From positions 1 to 33,497 of the forward strand of contig JAKQHE010000278.1 in the NCBI GenBank assembly GCA_029573155.1: a stretch of 33,497 bases of DNA. The letters run 5' to 3'. This DNA is from a bacterium. Its GTDB lineage: Bacteria > UBP6 > UBA1177 > JAKLFG01. A program made the translations under genes and the position numbers. The notes beneath the pieces are model-generated. The model was not told where the DNA came from. It made no database searches and saw only the letters and a list, made by a program, of their open reading frames with translations. Shown here piece by piece: positions 1 to 8,043 of the stretch; positions within the stretch are counted from its first letter, which is position 1, and the number at the start of each line of letters is the position of its first letter.

Positions 1-550
1 CCTTTTCGCCGAACACGATCGCCCGGAAGGTCTTGAAGCGACAGTCGGGCTCGCGCCATATCTCGGCGGGGAGCCCCGCTTTGCGGGCGAGATGGGTCAG
101 CGTCGTTTCGAGGTCCCACCCCTGTTCGGGCGCCACCTGCGGCAGAAAGAGCGCCTGCCGCCCGCGGTAAGAGAGCAGCATCCCATCCCTGCCGATGACG
201 ATGTCGCGCCACGAGTCGACCGGCGCGAGCGGCGTGAGCAGCGATAGCTCTATCTCTATCTCCGGCAGTTCCTCCGCCTCGACCGGCGGGAAGCGCGGGT
301 CGAAGAAGGCCGACTGTATCGCCATGTCGCGGACCGTATCGCCGAGCGGCCTCTCGCCGACGATGGCGCCGATACAGCCGCGCAGGTCGCCATCCTTCTT
401 AAGCGTGACGAACAGCCCGCTCTTTTCGGCAAGCCATGGCTCCCCCTTGAGCCGCTCCCATGCCGGCGACGGGCGATCGAATATCTTCTCCTCTATCCGT
501 TCGCGCGCAAGTTGCAGTAGGTCGCGTTCCCGTTCGGGCGTCAGGTCCAT
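1..550 (-). CDS. amrA: AmmeMemoRadiSam system protein A (AMMECR1 domain), 3' end cut by window edge
   Basis: Read on the minus strand from ATG at 550-548, the frame is open to base 1, giving 183 codons. The family motif LRGCIG is present, preceded by GLFVTLKKDGD, and the reading ends at RFKTFRAIVFGEK, so only a few C-terminal residues lie outside. A ribosome site (AGGGAGG, 5-6 bases before the ATG) supports the start. AMMECR1 proteins are found with Memo-like and radical-SAM proteins in a conserved three-gene set whose biochemical role is not settled. The gene lies 13 bases behind amrB and is probably cotranscribed with it. The radical-SAM partner (amrS) is not in the window and could lie to the left. 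Confidence 0.9.
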   Translation of the reverse strand, partial: MDLTPERERDLLQLARERIEEKIFDRPSPAWERLKGEPWLAEKSGLFVTLKKDGDLRGCIGAIVGERPLGDTVRDMAIQSAFFDPRFPPVEAEELPEIEIELSLLTPLAPVDSWRDIVIGRDGMLLSYRGRQALFLPQVAPEQGWDLETTLTHLARKAGLPAEIWREPDCRFKTFRAIVFGEK

Positions 551-563
551 CGTAGCCTCCCTA

Positions 564-1418
564 TCAATGGAACAGTATCGTGGCGTAACAGACGAAATCG
601 GCGCTCTTCCCGGCGATATCGCACGAGGTGTAGTAGCCGGCGACCTCTCCGCGCAGGCCGCGCAGATCCATGAGCCGCGACAGCACGAGCGCCGGGTCGA
701 GCCCGCAGATGGTCGGTTCGTCGCGACGACGCGCCTCGAATACCTCGGCGTACCGGTGGTGCGCGATGAGTTCGGCATACCGCCGGTCCTGCGCCGCCAC
801 CTTCGCAAGCACGGCGTCGATGTCGCGCGTCCCGAACGGCGCGTAGCCGAACCGGTCGCCGTAGTGGGTGAAATCGCTCGACGCGAGGAAGATCGTATCC
901 TCGCCGAGCCCCGCGGTCGCCCCGGCGATCGCGTCGGCGAACGAAAAGAGCCGTTCGGCGTCGGTAAGGCGCGGTATCAGCAGTATCGCCGCCGCCGCGT
1001 CGGGCAGGGTCCGGCGGATGAACGGCAGGAACATCTCGGCGCTGTGCTCAGCCGCGACCGCGCGGTCCATCGCGGCGAACGGCGCGCGCCCCGCGAACGG
1101 AGCGGCAAGCCCGGGCACCGGGCCGAGCGGGGTGTCGAGCGCGGCAAAGGCGCCGTACCCGATGCGATCCTCCGGCAGGCGGGCGTAGTGGCTCGGCGCG
1201 AGGATGACGACCGACCGGATGGCGGGCGGCAGATTACGGAACAGCGGCGCGATGCCGCGCCCCGAGAAGGCGTGCCCCGCGTGCGGCAGGACCGCGCCGC
1301 GGACGGCATACGGCAACCCCGTCGCGCCGGCGACCAGCCGGTCCACCGCGCGACCGAGCGCCGTCGGATCGCCTTCGTACCAACTGCCGGCGAACCCCGC
1401 CGGGCGTATCGCGTTCAT
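564..1418 (-). CDS. amrB: AmmeMemoRadiSam system protein B (Memo-like)
   Basis: A 284-aa Memo-family protein, related to extradiol-dioxygenase-fold enzymes. Visible family features are the N-terminus RPAGFAGSWYEGDP, the His-containing LPHAGHAFSG at about residues 44-53, ILAPSHYA, ASSDFTHYG and TICGLDPALVLSRL near the C-terminus. These carry the His and Cys residues that line the metal or active-site pocket in the family. I chose ATG 1418 because the family usually begins a few residues before RPA and a purine-rich site (CAGGGAC) precedes it. ATG 1439 also has a ribosome-like site (GAGGGG) and would add seven residues, but a possible promoter (-35 at 1472-1477, -10 at 1450-1455) would leave it almost leaderless. 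It is the first gene of the amrB-amrA pair and is divergent from the SDR gene. Confidence 0.9.
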   Translation of the reverse strand: MNAIRPAGFAGSWYEGDPTALGRAVDRLVAGATGLPYAVRGAVLPHAGHAFSGRGIAPLFRNLPPAIRSVVILAPSHYARLPEDRIGYGAFAALDTPLGPVPGLAAPFAGRAPFAAMDRAVAAEHSAEMFLPFIRRTLPDAAAAILLIPRLTDAERLFSFADAIAGATAGLGEDTIFLASSDFTHYGDRFGYAPFGTRDIDAVLAKVAAQDRRYAELIAHHRYAEVFEARRRDEPTICGLDPALVLSRLMDLRGLRGEVAGYYTSCDIAGKSADFVCYATILFH

Positions 1419-1449
1419 GCTCGTCCCTGCCCCTGACATTCCGCCCCTC

Positions 1450-1477
1450 ATTAGACGCCGCCGCCATGAAAAAGCAA
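1450..1477 (-). promoter_or_regulatory. Possible sigma70-type promoter for amrB-amrA
   Basis: On the minus strand TTGCTT (1477-1472) and TCTAAT (1455-1450) are separated by 16 bases. This fits a housekeeping promoter placed just before amrB. It is supported by position and partial consensus match only. Confidence 0.4.
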
Positions 1478-1491
1478 GAATGATCGTTCGA

Positions 1492-1519
1492 TTGACATGC
1501 ATCGGTTTTCGACCATAAT
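1492..1519 (+). promoter_or_regulatory. Sigma70-type promoter for the SDR gene
   Basis: A perfect TTGACA -35 box (1492-1497), a 16-base spacer and CATAAT (1514-1519) lie about 30 bases before the SDR start codon at 1549. This is a near-classical housekeeping promoter. It matters because it shows that ordinary sigma70 signals coexist in this genome with the quite different GAATCC/TATCTTATGG motif described below. Confidence 0.7.
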
Positions 1520-1548
1520 CGGATCTCCCTTACGCAACGGAGGATCTC

Positions 1549-2325
1549 ATGACCGTGGCCCTTGTCACCGGCGCTTCGAGCGGCATCGGCCGCGAACTGC
1601 TCGACCGGTTCGCCGCCGACCGGATGGACCTTATCATCACGGCGCGCGACGAGACGGCGCTGAAAACGGCGGCGGACGACCTGACCGCGAAGTACGGCAT
1701 CGCCGTCACCGTCATCCCCGCCGATCTGGCGAGACCCGGCGAGGCGCACCGGCTCTTCGCCGAGGTCGAAAAGCGCGGCATCGCCGTCGAGTATCTCGTC
1801 AACAATGCCGGGTTCGGCAACTACGGCGCGCTCCACGAGGCTGACGCGCGGAAGATGGACGACATGGTGCAGGTGAATGTCGCGTCGCTCGTCACGCTCA
1901 CGCGGCTCTTTCTCCCCGGGATGGTGGCGCGGAAGAGCGGCCGCATCCTGCAGGTCGCCTCGGTCGCCGCGTTCCAGCCCGGTCCGCTCATGGCGGTCTA
2001 CTACGCCACCAAGGCCTTCGTCCTGTCGTTCTCCGAGGCGGTCGCCGAGGAACTGACCGGCACCGGCGTCACGATGACCTGCCTCTGCCCCGGCCCGGTC
2101 CACACGCAGTTCGCGGCGCGATCGAACTTCAACCATTCCCGGGTGTTCCAGAGTCATGCGGCGCAAGCGTCCGATGTCGCCGACTACGGCTACCGCGCCT
2201 TCATGCGCGGCGAGATACTCGCGGTCCACGGCTTCAACAACCGCCTCCTCGTCCTCGCCGGTCGCTTCATCCCGCGCCGGCTCATCGTCAAAATGGTCCG
2301 CTGGATGCAGGAAAAACGGGACTGA
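1549..2325 (+). CDS. Short-chain dehydrogenase/reductase (SDR) family oxidoreductase
   Basis: A 258-aa classical SDR of normal length. The NAD(P)-binding TGASSGIG is at residues 7-14, NNAG at 85-88, and the catalytic Ser138, Tyr151 and Lys155 are all present (ASVAAF, YYATK), followed by CPGPVHTQF. The overall pattern resembles the DltE/YqjQ-like short-chain reductases, but the substrate cannot be told from sequence. The final stretch (RFIPRRLIVKMVRWMQ) is basic and amphipathic and may touch membrane. The start ATG is preceded by GGAGG with good spacing and by a sigma70-type promoter. It is a stand-alone gene, divergent from amrB, and ends 20 bases before the first copy of the 90-bp direct repeat. 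Confidence 0.93.
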   Translation: MTVALVTGASSGIGRELLDRFAADRMDLIITARDETALKTAADDLTAKYGIAVTVIPADLARPGEAHRLFAEVEKRGIAVEYLVNNAGFGNYGALHEADARKMDDMVQVNVASLVTLTRLFLPGMVARKSGRILQVASVAAFQPGPLMAVYYATKAFVLSFSEAVAEELTGTGVTMTCLCPGPVHTQFAARSNFNHSRVFQSHAAQASDVADYGYRAFMRGEILAVHGFNNRLLVLAGRFIPRRLIVKMVRWMQEKRD

Positions 2326-2345
2326 CCGTTCAGTCGTCGCATCTG

Positions 2346-2435
2346 ACGATATTATTCGCCTTTCATTCCAAATAGTTACCTAAATATTTCGGAGCACCTG
2401 AATCCTTTAAGCCGCTCGCCGTATCTTATGGGTGT
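2346..2435 (+). repeat. 90-bp direct repeat, left copy (3' gene remnant plus promoter)
   Basis: Bases 2346-2435 match 7925-8014 with three mismatches and no gaps; the last 71 bases (2365-2435 = 7944-8014) are identical. In the right copy the first 30 bases are the last ten codons of the lipoprotein gene ending at 7954. Here the same frame would read TILFAFHSK and stop, but no gene leads into it, so this is an orphan 3' gene tail. The remainder is intergenic DNA and a full copy of the GAATCC/TATCTTATGGG promoter. The two copies bracket a 5.6-kb low-GC block. Confidence 0.95.
2400..2432 (+). promoter_or_regulatory. Promoter motif copy A (GAATCC-N16-TATCTTATGGG)
   Basis: GAATCCTTTA starts at 2400 and TATCTTATGGG covers 2422-2432, with exactly 16 bases between GAATCC and TATC. 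It faces the 785-aa secreted protein gene at 2597, giving a leader of about 160 bases, the longest among the eight motif copies. It lies inside the left direct repeat and is identical to copy B. Confidence 0.8.
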
Positions 2436-2596
2436 CAGTGGGAGAGTTTCTGAAAAGGACGGAAAGCACTTGATGGGTGGTAGCATATCCACATACAAGA
2501 AAGTTGCCTTTTTTTCATTCCATCAGGGGCCTTCGCCTCCGTATCACAAAATTTATCAAACGGACTTTTTACCTTAGAAAATATGGGGAATAAGTT

Positions 2597-4954
2597 ATGA
2601 AAAAGATTTTTGTTGTGGTGATTGTATCTTTTACTTTTAATCTTTTCGCGATAACTGACGGCATTAGATATTGTCAACATATCGATTTAGGGGGATACTG
2701 CACAGACATTACATCAACTCGATTTGATCTAAGCCAGTATACTTGGACTGGTGGAACACCTCAAAATGATAATGTGTCATCAATTCTGGTTATGAGTGGG
2801 TGGGAAGCATGGGTATGCAAAGATGCTAATCACTACGGGGATTGCATGTTTTTGTCCGCAGGCACCTATAACATGACAAATTATGCTGGATGGAATGACC
2901 AAATTAGCTCCATCACCGTTCAACCGACAACATTTTACGAAGCATGGAGCTACTATGGGAAACGAGAATTCGGTGAATCTGGTACCGCGCCGTATGGGTT
3001 TGCCTATGCTTATGCGTGCTTAAATTTTGTTGGGTGCAAAAGGCTATTTTTGAAGTACCCGGACTCGATCTCAAGTCTATCGAATTACATTGTGAAGAAA
3101 AATCAAATAAGATCCATAGAACTTGATGGAAATGTTAAGGCGACATTACACAGGGATGGCTACTCGTCGAAAATTTTGTTCTCATCTCACAAAAACTTTT
3201 CTATAAGCAATTCGATCACACAACAGTATGGTTACCTTAATCTCACAGCTTTTGACCAGACTGTCGATGGCATAATGATATCTATGGCGCCGTCTATTGG
3301 TTTTTTTCAGTCCGAATTAAGGCAAGATTTTTCGGGTTATCCCTACATTCTCGATTTTTATAATGCATATAACTTTGATAACACGACAATTGATGATGCA
3401 AGACATGAGGCGTATGAGGTGAATTTCAGTTTGGGAGTCGCCGATCCGAACTACGGAAGCCAAACTTCAATGGCTCAAAAGGTGTCTTACTATCAGAATG
3501 ATCAATACACCCAACGATACGGGGACAATTATGATTTGCTTGCAATTGCAGCACATGGCACTCTTGATATAATGGACACAGACCCGACAGTCAGAAATCA
3601 TTGGGTGGCTATTAATTCAGATCTATATCCGGAGGATTCGAACCCTTATTGGTACTACAAAAAATACGGCGGCATATTAAAGGGTTGGTATGAAGAACTT
3701 CCTAATTACGTTGAAGGAGCCTACTCGGATTGGTCGAAATATATAGGTACGAAAAGTACTGAATGGGTTTTGGATAGTAGCTGCGGATCGTTTGGCAACC
3801 ACATTGATCAACATCACGGCAACATTTCATGGTCGGAAATACTTGACATCTATGATGGCCCTTCAACAGAAAACGGTATTCTTGATAACCTGCATGGATA
3901 TGGTGGTACCCGAGGAGATTGGTTTTTCTTTGTGGATGATGGAGAATCTCTTGGCGAAGAGTTTTATTTAAATCTGTCTCAATATTCCGTTTCAAGTGCA
4001 TGGGTCGCCTCCTTTGCTCATCTGTGGACATATGTAAGCGGTGTTCTTATGAACCGCGATGCAAGATATCTTACGAAAGAAACATGTGACTGCTCAAGTA
4101 TATTTTGTGTTGCGGCCTACATGAACAACGACCATTTCCACTTATACGGGACAACCCAACCAGACAAAGGATCGCGAGACAATTATCCCTACACTTGTAT
4201 GAGGAGAAATTCTTCCTGGTACTTGTATGATGGTACTCCATATGATCCCTATTTGAAAATGTCATCTTCTGTGCCGTCGGAAGTGGACGGTGGAGTAGAC
4301 GAAACCATTTATATGTCAAAGTCATTCACGGAAAATGATTTTCTAAACATGTTCTATATTAAAAACTATGATTCCTCACAGAAGATCAATCTCGACGAAA
4401 ACGAATATTATTATTTCAACAAAAACAACGGTCATTTTGGATGGGGGAAAAAAGAGGTTGAATCTGTCATTCCGGAAGACGAGACCGGAATTATTTATGA
4501 ATTTGCTTTGAAAGAATCGGCTGGCCTTTTGGAGAAGTGGTATGACTATAAAATGCAACTGGAAAGCGCATCCTTCGAAACCTTGACAGGCATCAAAGAT
4601 GGCGAGCCCTTAAATGAGGTTGCTATTGGCCTGCATCTCATTTATAAGCCCGCGATAAACGGGAAGTTTGTTGATAACAAAAAAATAAAAATGTATTTTA
4701 CCCGTTCTGGTCTGTCAAAGGTGTTTTCGAATGCTCCAAAAGAAATCTTTGTTTCAGAGGAGAATGTTAGAACGAAAGACCATGAAACTATTCTTTCGGA
4801 GATTGCAAGCCAAGAAAAAATGGATAATATGGAAAACTATGAGTACACAGGTATTTACTACATGGATGAGACTGGTACGATCATCCCTGCGGTAAAGTAC
4901 GTGTCAGACAGGAACATCCTTGCGGAGAAGGTGTTGATCATTACCTCGGACTAA
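2597..4954 (+). CDS. Secreted protein with beta/gamma-crystallin motifs and a caspase-like His-Cys (DUF6345-like) region
   Basis: A 785-aa exported protein with a signal peptide (residues 1-18, ending FNLFA). Residues 19-109 form two Greek-key motifs of a beta/gamma-crystallin domain: Tyr/Cys and GG in each motif and the calcium-site signatures NDNVSS (57-62) and NDQISS (100-105). Residues 135-200 may be a second, degenerate pair (NQIRSIEL). Residues 310-480 resemble clan CD peptidases and DUF6345: a hydrophobic strand ending in AAHG (His320), a second strand ending in LDSSCG (Cys396), then LHGYGG and a SSAW segment. The rest is unassigned. Peptidase activity is inference from this layout. 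The gene is clearly more AT-rich than the flanking backbone, which suggests transfer. It is first in a three-gene run, 5 bases before the next gene. GGGGAATAAG precedes the ATG. Confidence 0.75.
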   Translation: MKKIFVVVIVSFTFNLFAITDGIRYCQHIDLGGYCTDITSTRFDLSQYTWTGGTPQNDNVSSILVMSGWEAWVCKDANHYGDCMFLSAGTYNMTNYAGWNDQISSITVQPTTFYEAWSYYGKREFGESGTAPYGFAYAYACLNFVGCKRLFLKYPDSISSLSNYIVKKNQIRSIELDGNVKATLHRDGYSSKILFSSHKNFSISNSITQQYGYLNLTAFDQTVDGIMISMAPSIGFFQSELRQDFSGYPYILDFYNAYNFDNTTIDDARHEAYEVNFSLGVADPNYGSQTSMAQKVSYYQNDQYTQRYGDNYDLLAIAAHGTLDIMDTDPTVRNHWVAINSDLYPEDSNPYWYYKKYGGILKGWYEELPNYVEGAYSDWSKYIGTKSTEWVLDSSCGSFGNHIDQHHGNISWSEILDIYDGPSTENGILDNLHGYGGTRGDWFFFVDDGESLGEEFYLNLSQYSVSSAWVASFAHLWTYVSGVLMNRDARYLTKETCDCSSIFCVAAYMNNDHFHLYGTTQPDKGSRDNYPYTCMRRNSSWYLYDGTPYDPYLKMSSSVPSEVDGGVDETIYMSKSFTENDFLNMFYIKNYDSSQKINLDENEYYYFNKNNGHFGWGKKEVESVIPEDETGIIYEFALKESAGLLEKWYDYKMQLESASFETLTGIKDGEPLNEVAIGLHLIYKPAINGKFVDNKKIKMYFTRSGLSKVFSNAPKEIFVSEENVRTKDHETILSEIASQEKMDNMENYEYTGIYYMDETGTIIPAVKYVSDRNILAEKVLIITSD

Positions 4955-4959
4955 CCAAC

Positions 4960-6447
4960 ATGTTGCGCCGGTTATTTCTGTTTTTGGTTTGGGGGGGCGT
5001 CTTGAGCGCCTCCCCCTGTCATAGTGATGGTTCGTGCGACTTCGGGTTGGTCTGTGATTCCGGCAATTGTGACGACGCTGTTTCGGTACCGGAGGGAGCC
5101 ATTGGAGAACCCTGTCGTATCGATGGCACCTGTGATGTTTTTCTCAGTTGTGTAAATGCCGTCTGTTGTGAATCGGGCGTAACACAGATATCGACGGTCT
5201 ATCGAGATATGACCGCGCGGCTACTCCGGGACGGCGAGGACAACATGGTGCTTGGATTCACCTCGTATGGCGAACCGTGGAATGTCCCCAACAACGGCGA
5301 TTACGATATTTATCTTGTAAAAATTGACGGCGACGGACGCTACGCATGGAAAGAGTCTTTTGGAACGGAATATTCTGACTTTCTTAAAAGGTTGGCGATA
5401 GGCAAGGATAACTCTATCTGGCTCACGGGATGGACCCAAGGAGAGTTTTTCGGACATGCGAAATCAGACAGTGTGATCCATCCTTACGAAGACATGTTCG
5501 TTGCCCGCTTAGATCAGAAAGGCGCGATCTTGTTTGTCCGTCAGTTTACGCGCCCACTTGCTCTCTCTTTTGCGAAGATGTTTGATCCCGTAGAGATCGT
5601 TATCACTGATGACGGCGCGCTTCTTATTTATAATTCCGGGGCAATGGTTTTCTCGAGTGATAACCATGATGGTATTGGCATAGCAAGCCTGTCTTTAACG
5701 GGAGAGATCACAAAAAATGTCGTTTATGAAGAAACGACCCTCCGCGTACCGCTAAGCGCAAATTCGGCAACAAGTCTGACCAACGGCATGATAGCGGCGG
5801 CGGGCATTACCGATATTAACGATAACGGCGAAGACGCTTTTGTTCTCATCCTAGACAAGGACGCGGCAGTGGTCGACAAGCTGATCGTCAGCCAGTCGGG
5901 GTATATGATGGGGGAAGCCCTTGAATACGCCACGGCTATCATTTCCGATGAGAACGACGATCTATATGTTGCCCTATCCATGAGTTATTACGATGAATTT
6001 AATGGTCATTTTCCCCCATCGGGCGGCAGGGGCACAGGAGCAGACACAGACGCCTATGTGGTAAAATACGACAAAAAACTTAATATGTTGTGGAGCACAC
6101 AGGTAGCATCCAAGGGAAGTGAAGGCATTTCGCATCTTTTCATTCTCGATGACGGAAGCCTCGTTGCCGTTGGAGATACCAATGGTGATATGGCTGTTAC
6201 CGGAGAATATACCGGAGTGCCCTATGGCTTTTGGGTGGATATAGATCGTTCTACGGGTCAGGTGGAAAACATTGAAATGACACCGACACCCCAAACGACG
6301 ATCAATGCAGTGCTCATCCATGGCGGTTACCGGTACTTGGCTGGGACCACTTATGCTTCGTTCGAAGAACAATATGAGGACCGTAAAACCACCTGCGACA
6401 GAGCCGGTTGTTCCGATCTGTATCTGCGGAGGGAGCTCCATGAATAA
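4960..6447 (+). CDS. Secreted Cys-rich/beta-propeller protein
   Basis: A 495-aa exported protein. The N-terminus MLRRLFLFLVWGGVLSAS is a signal peptide. It is followed by two short Cys-rich repeats of the 'C..DG.CD..L.C....C' form (about residues 20-70), like the small disulfide modules found in surface proteins of Myxococcota-type genomes. The remainder (about 75-480) has the recurring 'D.....DG.....G.T.G.F' and 'D.FV...D..G' elements of SBBP-like beta-propellers, about six or seven blades. A pair of Cys near the C-terminus (TTCDRAGCSD) echoes the insert in its neighbour. No clear ribosome site precedes the ATG, and it starts 5 bases after the upstream stop, so translational coupling is likely. 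Function unknown; probably a surface or secreted binding protein. Confidence 0.75.
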   Translation: MLRRLFLFLVWGGVLSASPCHSDGSCDFGLVCDSGNCDDAVSVPEGAIGEPCRIDGTCDVFLSCVNAVCCESGVTQISTVYRDMTARLLRDGEDNMVLGFTSYGEPWNVPNNGDYDIYLVKIDGDGRYAWKESFGTEYSDFLKRLAIGKDNSIWLTGWTQGEFFGHAKSDSVIHPYEDMFVARLDQKGAILFVRQFTRPLALSFAKMFDPVEIVITDDGALLIYNSGAMVFSSDNHDGIGIASLSLTGEITKNVVYEETTLRVPLSANSATSLTNGMIAAAGITDINDNGEDAFVLILDKDAAVVDKLIVSQSGYMMGEALEYATAIISDENDDLYVALSMSYYDEFNGHFPPSGGRGTGADTDAYVVKYDKKLNMLWSTQVASKGSEGISHLFILDDGSLVAVGDTNGDMAVTGEYTGVPYGFWVDIDRSTGQVENIEMTPTPQTTINAVLIHGGYRYLAGTTYASFEEQYEDRKTTCDRAGCSDLYLRRELHE

Positions 6448-7954
6448 GATAGGTGCATATGTGAGTTTTCTTCTCCTTCTCGTGTGTTGTCTCAGTTGCA
6501 GCGATGGAAAACAGAGTGAAGGCGATACGGATGTCAGTCCATTTGATGGTGATTTTTCGGGAGATCAAGATGGTCCCGATAATGACTCGCTGATCGTGCC
6601 GGAAACACTCGATCATTATTCGCGTAGCAAAAGTCTTACAGCCGGAAGTCCGTACAATGAATTTGTGTTCGATGTGGCAATATCAACCACCAATGGTTCG
6701 CTTTTGCTCTCGGGATTTACAGAAGGGAGTTTTGCCGAGTATGCTATGAAGGACACCATGAAATTATCGCCCAAATGCGAGGGCAGGGAATGCCGCGACA
6801 TGTTCTTGGCCACTGTCTCATCCGATATAATAGAACCTATCGCTCAATTCGGGTGGAACGGAGAAACATATGCGGATGACGAAATCGCGAGCATGCTTGT
6901 TGACGGAAATATGGCGATACTGGGTGGTGCGATCTCGGCCATTGCCAACTGCACCGGTCTTTTTTGTCAGGAAGCGGTGCTGGTTGGATATGATTACAAA
7001 GACAAAGTTGTCAACACCATGCTGTATGAGATGGGAAAAGGATTGATCCCGGATCCAATCGTGAATGTACTTCGACCACCGACCCGCATAACAAGTATGA
7101 CGCACGGAGTTTTTTCGGAGATTTACATCGCGGGGTGGGTTATCGGCGATATATATGGTGATCCCGGACAACTCACCGAGGAATCTTACGGCCAAGATGT
7201 GTTCGTGCGTAAAATCGATACCGCAACATGGGGAAATCGTTGGGTGGTGCAACTTAGGACGCCTCAAAACGAATCGGCAGACGCTATATTCTTGCTGTCG
7301 GATGGCGGAATAGTTGTCGCGGGAACAACGAGAGGAGACATGTGTGCCGGCTCACTGAAAGAAACCGTTGACCGCGATATTTTCTTTGCCCGGTATGATG
7401 GCGACGGGAATCTGCTTTCTTGTCGGCAGGTACTGACCGCCGAAGATGAAATCGTCGGTGCGGCGACTGAATTGAATGGGCGGATCATCCTTATCGGAAC
7501 GCGACGCGCATTCGATGCTCTCTCAAAAGGCTCGGTGGTGATAACAGAGTTTGATCCTGCCGATGATACGACGACAAGCCGCCTCCTACCGGAAACAACG
7601 GGGATCAAAATCTCCGCGGCAACGCAAATGAACCAAAAAGTTTTTCTTGCCGCCGGCGCGGTCGAGCATTGTGTCGTCGATGATAAGGAAAAGGATTTCC
7701 CCTGCCTCGTGATGATACAGATGGACGACACTTATACGGAACTTTCACGGCGCTATTTCGGCCGAAAACAAAATGAAAGGATCGCCAAAGTTATCGTTCA
7801 TGATGATCGCTCCATTTCAATAGTCGGTGATGCTTTGACCATTATACCCGGCGGAAAATCGAACCGCGATATCTGGTATGAAAAGTGGGTGGTGAAAGAT
7901 CAGCTGACCGCTCGGCTACCCGCAACGATATTATCCCCCTTTTATTCCAAATAG
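6440..7954 (+). CDS. Beta-propeller lipoprotein with Asp-rich linker
   Basis: A 504-aa predicted lipoprotein. ATG 6440 was chosen because GGAGGGAG lies 5 bases upstream and the N-terminus is then a proper lipoprotein signal ending at Cys20 (VCCLSC). The residues after Cys20 are acidic (DTD, DGD, DQDGPDNDS), a linker type repeated in other lipoproteins of this window. The body carries degenerate SBBP blades (for example VVAGTTRGD with DIFFARYDGDGNLLSC). It overlaps the upstream gene by 8 bases, so the two are coupled. Its last ten codons (TILSPFYSK plus stop) lie inside the right direct repeat, and a near-copy of this tail survives upstream at 2346-2375. Role unknown; surface-exposed propeller inferred. 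Confidence 0.8.
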   Translation: MNKIGAYVSFLLLLVCCLSCSDGKQSEGDTDVSPFDGDFSGDQDGPDNDSLIVPETLDHYSRSKSLTAGSPYNEFVFDVAISTTNGSLLLSGFTEGSFAEYAMKDTMKLSPKCEGRECRDMFLATVSSDIIEPIAQFGWNGETYADDEIASMLVDGNMAILGGAISAIANCTGLFCQEAVLVGYDYKDKVVNTMLYEMGKGLIPDPIVNVLRPPTRITSMTHGVFSEIYIAGWVIGDIYGDPGQLTEESYGQDVFVRKIDTATWGNRWVVQLRTPQNESADAIFLLSDGGIVVAGTTRGDMCAGSLKETVDRDIFFARYDGDGNLLSCRQVLTAEDEIVGAATELNGRIILIGTRRAFDALSKGSVVITEFDPADDTTTSRLLPETTGIKISAATQMNQKVFLAAGAVEHCVVDDKEKDFPCLVMIQMDDTYTELSRRYFGRKQNERIAKVIVHDDRSISIVGDALTIIPGGKSNRDIWYEKWVVKDQLTARLPATILSPFYSK

Positions 7955-8014
7955 TTACCTAAATATTTCGGAGCACCTGAATCCTTTAAGCCGCTCGCCG
8001 TATCTTATGGGTGT
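7925..8014 (+). repeat. 90-bp direct repeat, right copy
   Basis: This is the partner of 2346-2435 (offset exactly 5579 bases, three mismatches, no gaps, 71 bases identical). It overlaps the 3' end of the upstream lipoprotein gene and carries promoter motif copy B, which drives the signal peptidase gene. Recombination between the two copies would precisely remove genes 2597-7954 and leave one intact promoter. Confidence 0.95.
7979..8011 (+). promoter_or_regulatory. Promoter motif copy B (GAATCC-N16-TATCTTATGGG)
   Basis: GAATCC is at 7979-7984 and TATCTTATGGG at 8001-8011, with the invariant 16-base gap. The start codon at 8044 lies about 33 bases downstream, so the leader would be short. It is identical to copy A because both lie in the direct repeat. 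Confidence 0.85.
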
Positions 8015-8043
8015 TCGTAGGAAAAGGTGAAGAGAGGTGCTTG

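Noticed and set aside
195-1436. Long plus-strand open frame of 413 codons over the amr genes
   Set aside because: It is antisense to two clear family members (AMMECR1 and Memo) and is Arg-rich low-complexity sequence, a usual by-product of high GC.
2436-2596. Riboswitch or leader RNA in the 160-base leader of the crystallin-like gene
   Set aside because: Only weak, short stems are visible; nothing matches a known aptamer pattern.
2346-8014. Direct repeats as integron attC sites or a transposon target-site duplication
   Set aside because: The repeats lack attC-type inverted structure, no integrase or transposase is present, and 90 bases is far longer than transposon duplications.
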